Part shown: in pieces, positions 1-6,301 of the stretch
How positions within the stretch are numbered: the first letter of the stretch is position 1
How the letters are laid out: every line of letters begins with the position of its first letter
DNA from: Embleya sp040605455
GTDB taxonomy: Bacteria > Actinomycetota > Actinomycetes > Streptomycetales > Streptomycetaceae
NCBI RefSeq assembly: GCF_040605455.1
Contig: NZ_JBEXCV010000208.1
Span: 1 to 12,255, forward strand
Direction: 5' to 3'
Length of the DNA stretch: 12,255 nucleotides
Program-made: the position numbers and the translations under genes
The notes under the pieces: generated by a model
Database searches by the model: none
What the model saw: the letters and a program-made list of their open reading frames with translations, nothing else
What the model was told of the DNA's origin: nothing

Positions 1-153
1 TACCCCGTTTTATCTACTCTCTTTCCTTTCACGACGCTTTTGCGTTGTCCGGGACGGGGTTCGTGGCGGAGCCGGACGGGGGGCCGGGACGGTCCCGGGG
101 GGCCCCGGAATTGCCGGGTCGGGCCCGGCCGAGCGGCCGGGCCCGAGGCCCGG
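1..153. other. Non-coding 3' flank of the two-component operon
   Basis: No credible gene is visible here. The first 50 bases or so are unusually T-rich and pyrimidine-rich for this genome (for example a tract at about 8-33). Read on the minus strand the same stretch contains AAAGGA, so it could be the leader of a gene lying to the left of the window. That is inference only, because no start codon is included. The remainder is GC-rich and holds the hairpin listed separately. Confidence 0.4.
121..144 (-). terminator. Hairpin terminator after the sensor kinase gene
   Basis: A perfect 10-bp inverted repeat (GGGCCCGGCC / GGCCGGGCCC) with a four-base GAGC loop lies 9 bases past the kinase stop codon. 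There is no T tract, which is usual for GC-rich actinomycete terminators. It most likely ends the response regulator/kinase transcript. Confidence 0.6.
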
Positions 154-1677
154 TCACTCCTGGGGCGCGGTTTCCGCCGGCTCGCGGGTCAGCCAGTCGT
201 GCCGGATCTCCCCCGTCTCGCCCGTCGGCTCGTGCGGGCGCCGCACCGGCAGCAGCACCTCGACGCGGGTGCCGGGTCCGGGCGGCGCGGTGCCGACGCA
301 GACCTGTCCCCGGTGCAGCGCCACCTGCTGGGCGACCAGGGTCAGGCCCAGGCCGGCCCCCGGGCTGTCCGAGCCCCGGCGGAACCGCTCGAACACCTCC
401 TCGCGCCGCTCGACGGGTATCCCCGGGCCGTCGTCGTCCACTCGAATCCGGGCCCCGCCGGCGTCGATGTCGACACCGATGCGGATCGAGGCCGCACCGT
501 CCGGTCCACGTCCGCGTCCGTGCACGAGCGCGTTGCCGATCAGGTTGTCCAGAAGCAGCCGCAGCCCCGGCCGCAGACCGTCCACTCGGACCTCCTGAGG
601 TGCGGACACCACCACGTCCGCGCCCGGATGCCGCATCCGCGCGTCGCGGGCCGCCTCGTGCGCCAGTTCGCCCAGGTCGACTCGCTCGAAGGCCTGCTCG
701 TCGGCCAGATCCCCCTGCGCGAGCGCGCGAAGCGACGCGAGCAGGGACAGGATGCGCTCCTGCCCGGCCGTGAGGTCGCCCAGGATCTCGGCGCGCTCCG
801 CCGGTGTCAGGTCGGGATAGGCCGCGAGCACGTCCAGGTCGGTGCGGATGCCGGTGAGCGGTCCGCGCAGTTCGTGGTCCACCGTCGCGGCGAACGCGCG
901 TGCCGTCTCCAGTGCTTCGCGGGTGCGGGCGGTCTGCGTGTCGTAGCGACCGAGCACTGCCGCGAGCGTGCGGCCGAGGTCGTCCACCTCGGCCACGCCG
1001 GACGGCAGGTGTACGTCCGGGCGCGCTTCGTCGTCCGGCTCGATCGCGGCCGCGCGTCGGCCCAACGCGCGCAACGAGCGGGTCGCGCCGGCACCCACGG
1101 CGAGGCCGGCCAGCGCCGAGATCGGTACGGCGAACGCGGCGACGACGAGCACGCGCCGACGCAGCAGCGCGGTCCGCGCGTCGGTCTCGGTGGTCGGCTC
1201 GAACACCCGCAGGGTGCCGGCGCCGCCGCGGGCCGCGCCGAGCGGACGGGTGACCATGCGCCAGGCCTTGCCGTCGGCGCGGACCGTGACCGGGCCGCGG
1301 TGCCGGGAGTCCGGCAGCTTCACGTCCGGCGGCGGTTGCGGTCCCGCGGACACCGGTCCACCGGGCAGTTCGACCCGTACGCCCAGGTCGAGTGCACCAT
1401 CGAGCAGCTTGTTCTCCCGGGCGCGGACCGCGTTCTCCCGATCGTTCTCCACGGCGCGCAGCAGCGCTCGCGCGTCGGGTGCGAGGTGGTCGGCGCGCTG
1501 CCGCAGTGCCGCGTCCTGGCGCTGGGTCACGTCGGCGGTGACCCAGCGCACGACCAGGGTTCCGGCGGCGATCACCAGAAGCGGGACGAGGACGCCCACG
1601 GCCAGCGCGATCCGGGTGGACAGCCGCATGGTCGGGCGGCGGCGCGCCGTGGCCGCCCGCTCCTCGTGGACGGTCAT
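154..1677 (-). CDS. Sensor histidine kinase, membrane-bound, two-component system
   Basis: This 507-residue protein has the full layout of an HKI-type sensor kinase. A first membrane segment lies at about 23-43, followed by an extracytoplasmic loop of about 130 residues (44-172). A second membrane segment (about 176-198) and a HAMP-like linker come next. The H-box VDHELRGPL carries the phospho-accepting His268, the N-box DNLIGNALVHG (377-387) carries Asn382, the G1 box is DDDGPGIP (414-421), the F-box is FERFRRG (429-435) and the G2 box is GAGLGL (440-445). It should autophosphorylate and pass phosphate to the regulator encoded just upstream. The ATG was chosen because it overlaps the regulator's TGA stop as ATGA (1674-1677), a sign of translational coupling. 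The signal sensed is unknown. The loop is hydrophilic and Pro-rich with no recognisable sensor domain. Confidence 0.93.
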   Translation of the reverse strand: MTVHEERAATARRRPTMRLSTRIALAVGVLVPLLVIAAGTLVVRWVTADVTQRQDAALRQRADHLAPDARALLRAVENDRENAVRARENKLLDGALDLGVRVELPGGPVSAGPQPPPDVKLPDSRHRGPVTVRADGKAWRMVTRPLGAARGGAGTLRVFEPTTETDARTALLRRRVLVVAAFAVPISALAGLAVGAGATRSLRALGRRAAAIEPDDEARPDVHLPSGVAEVDDLGRTLAAVLGRYDTQTARTREALETARAFAATVDHELRGPLTGIRTDLDVLAAYPDLTPAERAEILGDLTAGQERILSLLASLRALAQGDLADEQAFERVDLGELAHEAARDARMRHPGADVVVSAPQEVRVDGLRPGLRLLLDNLIGNALVHGRGRGPDGAASIRIGVDIDAGGARIRVDDDGPGIPVERREEVFERFRRGSDSPGAGLGLTLVAQQVALHRGQVCVGTAPPGPGTRVEVLLPVRRPHEPTGETGEIRHDWLTREPAETAPQE

Positions 1678-2435
1678 CCGCGGCCGTCCACCCGCAGGAC
1701 GAAGCCGACCCCGCGTACGGTGTGCAGAAGGCGTGGTCGGCCGCCGGCCTCCAGCTTGCGGCGCAGGTAGCTGACGAAAGTGTCGACGACGTCGGTACGG
1801 ACCTCGAAGTCGTAGCCCCAGACCCGGGCCAGCAGCTGATCGCGGGTCAGCACCTGGCCGGCGTTGCGCACGAACACGTCCAGCAGGGCGAACTCGCGTC
1901 TGGTCAGGTTCACCGGCTCGCCGTCGTTGGTGGCCAGGTGCGCGGCGGCGTCCAGAACGAGCGGGCCCGCCCGGAGCACGGCCTCGCCCGGGGGGGTCGG
2001 GGGTCGGCGGCGCAGCAGCGCCCGCAGGCGGAGTTCGAGTTCGCGCAGGTCGAACGGTTTGACGAGGTAGTCGTCCGCGCCCGACTCCAGGCCGGTGATC
2101 CGGTCGGCCGTCTCGTCCCGGGCGGACAACATCAGGACCGGGGTCTCGATGCCTCGGGCGCGCAGCGTCGCGCAGACCTCGATGCCGGAGCAGCCGGGCA
2201 TGGCCACGTCCAGGACGATCACATGCGGTGCGCGGGGTGTGGGGTGCTCGGCGCTGCCGGTGACGGCGAGAGCCGCCGCGCCGTCGGAGGCGAGCAGCAC
2301 CCGATAGCCGGCCAGGCGCAGGCCCCGTTCGAGGGCGCGGCGAATGGCGGGGTCGTCGTCCACGACGAGGATGCGCGGCGGCTCGCCCGCGTCCCGAACC
2401 CGCCCCTCGTCGTCGATTCCTGGAGTCGTGGTCAT
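1674..2435 (-). CDS. OmpR/PhoB-family response regulator
   Basis: This 253-residue protein has an N-terminal receiver domain (about 20-135). The acidic pocket is D26-D27-D28, the phospho-acceptor is Asp76 in VLDVAMPG, the switch residue is Ser104 in MLSAR, and Lys126 sits in the KPF motif. A linker follows, then a C-terminal winged-helix DNA-binding domain (about 155-250) with the typical LTRREFALL, VWGYDFEVRT and TVRGVGF motifs. It is slightly longer than usual because about 20 residues precede the receiver. It is the first gene of a two-gene operon with the kinase and presumably controls genes in response to it. The start is an ATG with only a weak purine stretch (GGGACGG) upstream. The overall pattern resembles MprA/TcrA-type regulators, but no specific orthologue can be assigned. 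Confidence 0.93.
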   Translation of the reverse strand: MTTTPGIDDEGRVRDAGEPPRILVVDDDPAIRRALERGLRLAGYRVLLASDGAAALAVTGSAEHPTPRAPHVIVLDVAMPGCSGIEVCATLRARGIETPVLMLSARDETADRITGLESGADDYLVKPFDLRELELRLRALLRRRPPTPPGEAVLRAGPLVLDAAAHLATNDGEPVNLTRREFALLDVFVRNAGQVLTRDQLLARVWGYDFEVRTDVVDTFVSYLRRKLEAGGRPRLLHTVRGVGFVLRVDGRG

Positions 2436-2538
2436 CGTGTGCCGTCCCGCGTTCGCCGGCCCCCCGGAGGTGGGGAGACTCTACGTCGATCCGCGGTGGG
2501 GGACGCGGCCGGTCGGCCCGCAGTTCCATACGGCCGGT

Positions 2539-2571
2539 CCGGACCCGAGGGCGCCCCGCGCCGGGGTCCGG
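2539..2571 (-). terminator. Hairpin terminator between msrA and the response regulator
   Basis: The 8-bp arms CCGGACCC (2539-2546) and GGGTCCGG (2564-2571) flank a GC-rich 17-base loop that can fold further. The hairpin lies about 23 bases past the msrA stop on the minus strand. It suggests that msrA is transcribed separately from the downstream two-component operon. Confidence 0.45.
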
Positions 2572-2593
2572 TGCGGGGCGCGGCGGGTCGCGG

Positions 2594-3106
2594 TCAGGCG
2601 CTGGTACGGCGCGGTAGCTTCCAGCCGGGGCGCGGAAAGTGGCAGGTGTAGCCGTGCGGGTAGCGCTCCAGGTAGTCCTGGTGCTCGGGCTCGGCCTGCC
2701 AGAAATCGCCCAGCGGCTCCAACTCGGTCACCACGTCGCCCGGCCACAGGCCGCTGGCCTGCACGTCGGCTATGGTCTCGACGGCCGTCGCGCGCTGCTG
2801 CTCGTCGGCGTAGTAGATCGCCGAGCGGTAGCTCCGGCCGATGTCGTTGCCCTGGCGGTCCCGCGTGGTCGGGTCGTGGATCTGGAAGAAGAACTCCAGG
2901 ATGTCGCGGTAGGTCGTTACCGACGGATCGAAAAGGATCTCGATCGCCTCGGCATGGTCACCGTGGTTGCGGTACGTCGCGTTCGGGACGTCACCGCCCG
3001 AGTAGCCGACTCGGGTGGCCGTCACGCCCGGTTGCTTGCGGACCAGGTCCTGCATCCCCCAGAAGCAACCGCCGGCCAGAACCGCCTTCTCCACCTGTGC
3101 ACTCAT
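2594..3106 (-). CDS. msrA: Peptide methionine-S-sulfoxide reductase MsrA
   Basis: MsrA reduces the S-epimer of methionine sulfoxide in oxidised proteins, using thioredoxin as electron donor; it is cytosolic. The 170-residue protein begins with the diagnostic GGCFWG motif, placing the catalytic cysteine at Cys14. It also carries the conserved RVGYSGG, YRNHGDHAEA, EFFFQIHDPTT, DRQGND and YRSAI stretches. A second cysteine, Cys155 in GYTCHF near the C-terminus, is placed as the resolving cysteine of mycobacterial-type enzymes. The sequence strongly resembles the Mycobacterium tuberculosis MsrA pattern from memory. The ATG is supported by AGGAG (3114-3118) with a 7-base spacer. No MsrB domain is fused and none is encoded next door. 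A short hairpin follows the gene. Confidence 0.97.
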   Translation of the reverse strand: MSAQVEKAVLAGGCFWGMQDLVRKQPGVTATRVGYSGGDVPNATYRNHGDHAEAIEILFDPSVTTYRDILEFFFQIHDPTTRDRQGNDIGRSYRSAIYYADEQQRATAVETIADVQASGLWPGDVVTELEPLGDFWQAEPEHQDYLERYPHGYTCHFPRPGWKLPRRTSA

Positions 3107-3205
3107 GTCACAACTCCTGACTGGTTCGCCTGCTCACCCGGGAGGAGAACAAGCGACGCGGCACGGGTGTTCCCGTCGGCCACCGAAGCCGGGATCACGC
3201 CCTCG

Positions 3206-3237
3206 CCCTGTCGATGCCGCACCCTGTCGATCCGGCA
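3206..3237. repeat. 16-bp tandem repeat upstream of msrA
   Basis: Two adjacent copies of a 16-bp unit, CCCTGTCGATGCCGCA and CCCTGTCGATCCGGCA, agree at 14 of 16 positions. They sit 100-131 bases upstream of the msrA start, in the 186-base gap after the hydrolase gene. They could be paired binding sites for a regulator of msrA or a simple local duplication; the sequence does not decide. Confidence 0.4.
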
Positions 3238-3292
3238 CCGGCCCGGAGCACGTGGCCCCGCGCCACCCGCACCTCGGCCGTCGGCGGGCCGG

Positions 3293-4966
3293 TCAGCCGA
3301 TCCGGTCGAACCCTTCGTCGGCGCCGGGGCCGGCGACGCGCGCCGAGCGGGCCACGGCCGGCGCGGCGGTCGGATCCGCTTCGTCGGCGCAGACCGTGCC
3401 ACGCGGCGGCGGGTTCAGGTCGGTCAGGTAGGCCGTCGCCGCCGCCTTGGCACACGCGCTGCGACCGAAGGCGGTGTGCCCCTCGGCCCGGAAGGTGAGC
3501 AGCCGACCGTTGTCCAGCCGTTCGGCCGGCGCGACCGCGTCCCGGTACGGAGTGTCGGGATCGCCGGTGGTGCCCAGAACCAGGATGGGCGCCGAACCAT
3601 ACGCCCGGTACGAGCCCTGATGCCGGCTGACTCGCTCGCCACTCCACTGCAGACAGGCCGGGGCGTGGTTGTGGTCGTAGGTGGGCGGGCCGAATCCGAT
3701 GGCCGGGCCGAGCAGCGGTGCGTCGCGCGCGTTGGCGCGCACGTTGCGCTCCAGCCGGGCCATGTCCTTCGGGTAGACGCGGTCGACGCACTCCACGGCG
3801 ATGTTCGCGGTGAGGAAGTCGAAGCTCGCCGGTGACGGCGGCCGGAGCAGGAACGCGGTGCCGTCGCGCAGTTCCGCCTGGCGCAGCGCCGCGCCGAACG
3901 CGGGCCACACCGCCTTGCCCTCGTTGATGTTGAACATCAGGCGATAGGCCAGGGTGTAGCCGTTGGCGAGGGCCCCGAAGGGGGTGGGGACCGGATGGGC
4001 GTCGAGTTCGTCGACCAGGCGGTCGAACGCGCCGCGCGCGTCGCCGCCGCCGAATCCGCAGCCGGTCGGATCGGTGCCGCACCAGTCGAGAAAGCGGCCC
4101 ATCGCGCCGTCGAGCGCGAGGTATTGCGGCCGGTCGTAATCGTAGGGGCGGCTTGCGTAGTTCACCGGGTCGTAGGCGCCGTCGAGCACCATGGCACGGA
4201 CTCGTCCCGGATAGCGGTCGGCGTAGACGGTGCCGACGAAGCTGCCGAACGAGCGTCCGTAGAAGGAGAGCCGGCGCTCCCCCAAGGCCTGGCGCAGCAG
4301 GTCCAGGTCACGGGCGACGTAGTCGGTGCCCATGAAGGGCAGCACGTCGCCGGCCTTGGCCGCGCAGGCGGCGTCGAAGTCCCGCGCGGTGGACACCGCC
4401 CGTGCGTAGCCGCCCGGGCCCGGGTGTCCCGGCGCCTGTTCGATCTCCCGGGTGTAGCGGGCGTCGTCCCAGCATTCGTACGGCGCGCTGCGGGCGATTC
4501 CGCGTGCGTCGAAGCCGAACACGTCGAATCGGTCTCGCAGTTCGGCGGGCAGCGCGGCGTGGTTGCCGCGGACGAAGTCGACGCCCGAGTTGCCCGGTCC
4601 GCCCGGCTGCATGACCAGCGTGCCCAGTCGTCGGGTCGGATCCGCGGCCTTGTGGCGGATCACCGCCAGGGTGAGCGTGCGGCCGTGCGGGTCGCGGTAG
4701 TCCAGCGGTACCAAGGCGTTCGCGCAGTCGAAGGTCGCGTCCTGGGCGCAGGGGGCCCAGGCCAGGGTGGGCGTCGGCGGCGTGTCCGAGGCTGCGGCGG
4801 AGGCGTCGGCCGAGCCGACCCCGATGAGCGACAGGCCCGCCACGGCGACCGCGGCGGCCCGCAGGCGCAGCGTGCGCCGACGGGCCGGGGAGGCCGGCCG
4901 GTTCCGGCGGGCGGATTCATGGGCCGGGTCGCGGGTGGCGCCGAAGGCGTGGCGGTCGGGCGTCAT
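3293..4966 (-). CDS. Secreted TAP-like alpha/beta-hydrolase (tripeptidyl aminopeptidase family)
   Basis: This 557-residue exported serine hydrolase belongs to the TAP/SlpD-SlpE group, whose members remove tripeptides from protein N-termini outside the cell. A hydrophobic signal segment (about 36-52) follows a basic region with RRRTLRL (29-35), which resembles a twin-arginine signal, and an Ala-rich cleavage region near 53-60. The oxyanion motif is PGGPGNSG (121-128). The nucleophile elbow is YGRSFG with Ser239, the probable acid is Asp469 in GTTGDPDTPY, and His497 lies in EGHTAF. The last part (about 430-520) matches the TAP C-terminal domain. Numerous cysteines suit an extracytoplasmic, disulfide-bonded protein. 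The n-region of about 30 residues is long and the ribosome site weak (GGAA), so the start is less certain than the family. The substrate is not established. Confidence 0.88.
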   Translation of the reverse strand: MTPDRHAFGATRDPAHESARRNRPASPARRRTLRLRAAAVAVAGLSLIGVGSADASAAASDTPPTPTLAWAPCAQDATFDCANALVPLDYRDPHGRTLTLAVIRHKAADPTRRLGTLVMQPGGPGNSGVDFVRGNHAALPAELRDRFDVFGFDARGIARSAPYECWDDARYTREIEQAPGHPGPGGYARAVSTARDFDAACAAKAGDVLPFMGTDYVARDLDLLRQALGERRLSFYGRSFGSFVGTVYADRYPGRVRAMVLDGAYDPVNYASRPYDYDRPQYLALDGAMGRFLDWCGTDPTGCGFGGGDARGAFDRLVDELDAHPVPTPFGALANGYTLAYRLMFNINEGKAVWPAFGAALRQAELRDGTAFLLRPPSPASFDFLTANIAVECVDRVYPKDMARLERNVRANARDAPLLGPAIGFGPPTYDHNHAPACLQWSGERVSRHQGSYRAYGSAPILVLGTTGDPDTPYRDAVAPAERLDNGRLLTFRAEGHTAFGRSACAKAAATAYLTDLNPPPRGTVCADEADPTAAPAVARSARVAGPGADEGFDRIG

Positions 4967-5137
4967 GGTTCCGATTCCGTTCCGGGCGTGGGCGATCGGG
5001 CTCCGCCCGCAATATCCCAGACCGACGCCCTCGCGTGGGCGAAATACCCGGGTCGCCGGCCGTCACCGATACCCGAATCCGGTCCGGCGGACCCGGGGGC
5101 GTCCCGCGTGGTCCGATCCCGTACCTCGGCGCGCTGG

Positions 5138-5175
5138 AGAAGCAGTCGCCCAGTGGTTCCCACCCGGCTGCTTCT
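5138..5175. repeat. Inverted repeat with 8-bp arms
   Basis: The arms AGAAGCAG (5138-5145) and CTGCTTCT (5168-5175) are exact reverse complements separated by 22 bases. The repeat lies about 170-210 bases upstream of the hydrolase start. A role as operator or structured leader is possible but not shown. Confidence 0.35.
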
Positions 5176-5262
5176 GCGGTGCGGTGAGGCGAGCGTCCTT
5201 CGGTGTGGCGAACAAGCGCGGCGAGGAGCCTGAAGGGCGGACGCCACACGAACCCGCCGAGA

Positions 5263-5291
5263 TCCGGCGGGATCCAACGGGATCCGCCGGA
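5263..5291 (-). terminator. Hairpin terminator after the lipoprotein gene
   Basis: The exact 8-bp arms TCCGGCGG (5263-5270) and CCGCCGGA (5284-5291) enclose two GGATCC palindromes that can extend the stem with a bulge. The hairpin lies 16 bases past the lipoprotein stop on the minus strand. Confidence 0.55.
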
Positions 5292-5307
5292 CAGCGCCGG
5301 GCGCGCG

Positions 5308-5745
5308 TCAGTCGATTCCCGGAGCGAGGCCGGCGTCGATCTGCACATGGTGCGTGTCCACGCCGCAGACGAACCACTTCCCGTTCTCCCGCCGCAGGTC
5401 GACGGCATAGGGGGACGCGGTGTGGTCCTGGCCGGTGATGTTCACGTTCACCGTGGCCGAGTTGTCCTCCTGGGTGGAACTGTCCAGCGAGAAGGTGAAC
5501 CCGCCGCCCTCGCCGGCAAACGCCCGCTCGGCGTTCCCGCCGTGCGTGCCGCCGCAGTCGCCGTAGAACGGTGCGGGCGAAGCACCGCCGGCCACGGCCC
5601 GCAGGTAGTCCCGCGTGACGTCGTGTATCGGCCCGTCGAACATGTCCGGTGTCATCGAGCACGAGGCGACCACCAGGGCCGCCAGAATCGGGGCGATCCC
5701 GGACACCACCCGTGCTCGCGTTCTTCGCCTGCCTGCGCCACTCAT
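5308..5745 (-). CDS. Small secreted lipoprotein, NTF2/DUF4878-like
   Basis: This 145-residue putative lipoprotein has a basic n-region (GRRRTRAR), a hydrophobic stretch (about 13-27) and a lipobox VAS-C with the lipidated residue at Cys29. The mature part starts with an amphipathic helix (DVTRDYLRAVAGG, 42-54). Short strands such as ATVNVNITG and YAVDLRRENGKWFVCGV follow. This order (helix, then curved sheet) resembles DUF4878/NTF2-like lipoproteins of actinomycetes. That is an inference from pattern, and the function is unknown. Cys64 and Cys127 may form a disulfide. The ATG is preceded by GGGGGGA about 5 bases upstream. It also overlaps the stop of a 20-codon ORF (TGATG), which suggests translational coupling. 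Longer in-frame extensions upstream look non-coding. Confidence 0.75.
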   Translation of the reverse strand: MSGAGRRRTRARVVSGIAPILAALVVASCSMTPDMFDGPIHDVTRDYLRAVAGGASPAPFYGDCGGTHGGNAERAFAGEGGGFTFSLDSSTQEDNSATVNVNITGQDHTASPYAVDLRRENGKWFVCGVDTHHVQIDAGLAPGID

Positions 5746-5807
5746 CACGGTCCCCCCACTCGGTTGTCGAAACCGTTGGAGAGTAGCGCGAACACGCTTG
5801 CGAACAT
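5745..5807 (-). CDS. 20-residue leader ORF coupled to the lipoprotein gene
   Basis: A short ORF starts at ATG 5805-5807 and encodes MFASVFALLSNGFDNRVGGP. Its TGA stop (5745-5747) shares one base with the lipoprotein ATG, forming TGATG. A good ribosome site (AGGGAGA) stands about 8 bases upstream of its ATG. The lipoprotein's own G-rich site lies inside its last codons. The first nine or so residues are hydrophobic. It may be a translated leader that couples translation, or a tiny functional peptide. No family is recognised. Chance occurrence is possible for an ORF this short, but the combination of ribosome site, overlap and orientation argues for translation. Confidence 0.45.
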   Translation of the reverse strand: MFASVFALLSNGFDNRVGGP

Positions 5808-5866
5808 TGGGGCTTCTCCCTCTGCTGCGGCCTGCGATCCGCTTCGCGCCGCTCGGTCGATCCGTG

Positions 5867-5886
5867 GCACATTCGATCGAGTGTGC
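5867..5886. promoter_or_regulatory. 20-bp palindrome, candidate operator
   Basis: GCACATTCGATCGAGTGTGC reads as a palindrome in 9 of 10 base pairs; the remaining pair is a T/G mismatch. It lies 60 bases upstream of the leader ORF start, a fitting place for an operator of the leader ORF/lipoprotein unit. The binding protein is unknown. Confidence 0.4.
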
Positions 5887-6175
5887 GTCCGGCAACGGTG
5901 ACCGCCACCGCGCTCGCCCGGGCCGAGAGGCGACACACGTGCGCCCGAGTCGCGATGTCGGCGGGCGCTTCGACGCGACGCCGTCGCCGCCGACCACAGC
6001 GGCGCGCCACCTCCCGCTGCCGCCCGGCGGATCCTCGTCCACCCGAGTGCACCCCACCGCTCGACCGCAGTCGACCGACCGGACCTGCCGACAGCTGGCA
6101 ACTCACCTGATTCGCACCGGAGTTGCACACCTTCGGATGGCATCTGCGGGCGCCGGGCCACCGAGCGGCAATCGT

Positions 6176-6240
6176 CCATAAGTGTTATATAAAGCTACTT
6201 AGGGTGATTTTCGCACCATAAGAGGCAACTTTCCGCTTTG
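6176..6240 (+). promoter_or_regulatory. AT-rich promoter/leader region of the surface protein operon
   Basis: This stretch is far richer in A and T than its surroundings. It contains TATATAAA (6186-6193) and TAGGGT (6200-6205), which fits the actinomycete -10 pattern TAnnnT. No good -35 box stands at the normal distance from either. The heptamer CCATAAG occurs twice (6176-6182 and 6216-6222), exactly 40 bases apart. This is most likely the promoter and regulator-binding region; the exact transcription start cannot be assigned. Confidence 0.4.
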
Positions 6241-6301
6241 CCGTCGCGTTCCCCATCGGACCGCCGATCACGCGCCGGCTGCTAAGGAGAGATCGTCCCT
6301 G

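Larger units (their letters stand above)
4967..5307. other. Intergenic region between lipoprotein and hydrolase genes
   Basis: No gene with convincing start, composition or motifs is visible on either strand in these 341 bases. The region contains the lipoprotein terminator hairpin at its right end and an inverted repeat of 8-bp arms near its middle. It should also hold the promoter of the hydrolase gene on the minus strand, but no clear -35/-10 pair could be picked out. Confidence 0.5.
5808..6301. other. Divergent intergenic region, lipoprotein leader ORF / surface protein
   Basis: These 494 bases separate two divergent transcription units. The left part should contain the minus-strand promoter for the leader ORF and lipoprotein, and it includes the 20-bp palindrome. 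The right end (6176-6240) is strikingly AT-rich and precedes the surface-protein gene. The stretch from about 5890 to 6170 is GC-rich. It has open frames on both strands, but none has recognisable motifs or a good start. Confidence 0.5.

Noticed and set aside
40..1770. Long plus-strand frame at the left end
   Set aside because: It is antisense to the sensor kinase, whose conserved boxes are all intact; the plus-strand translation has no recognisable motifs.
5615..6181. Plus-strand open frame across the lipoprotein and the intergenic region
   Set aside because: It begins antisense to the lipoprotein gene, has no ribosome site or motif, and its sequence is typical of random GC-rich translation.
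6203..6217. Possible Zur or metal-regulator box (GGTGATTTTCGCACC)
   Set aside because: Only four base pairs are symmetric and the core does not match a Zur box; it was considered because the downstream protein is His-rich.
6224..6256. Possible BldN-type sigma promoter (GCAAC then CGTTCC)
   Set aside because: The spacing (17 bases) and the -10 sequence do not match the expected GnnAC-N14/15-CGTTnA.
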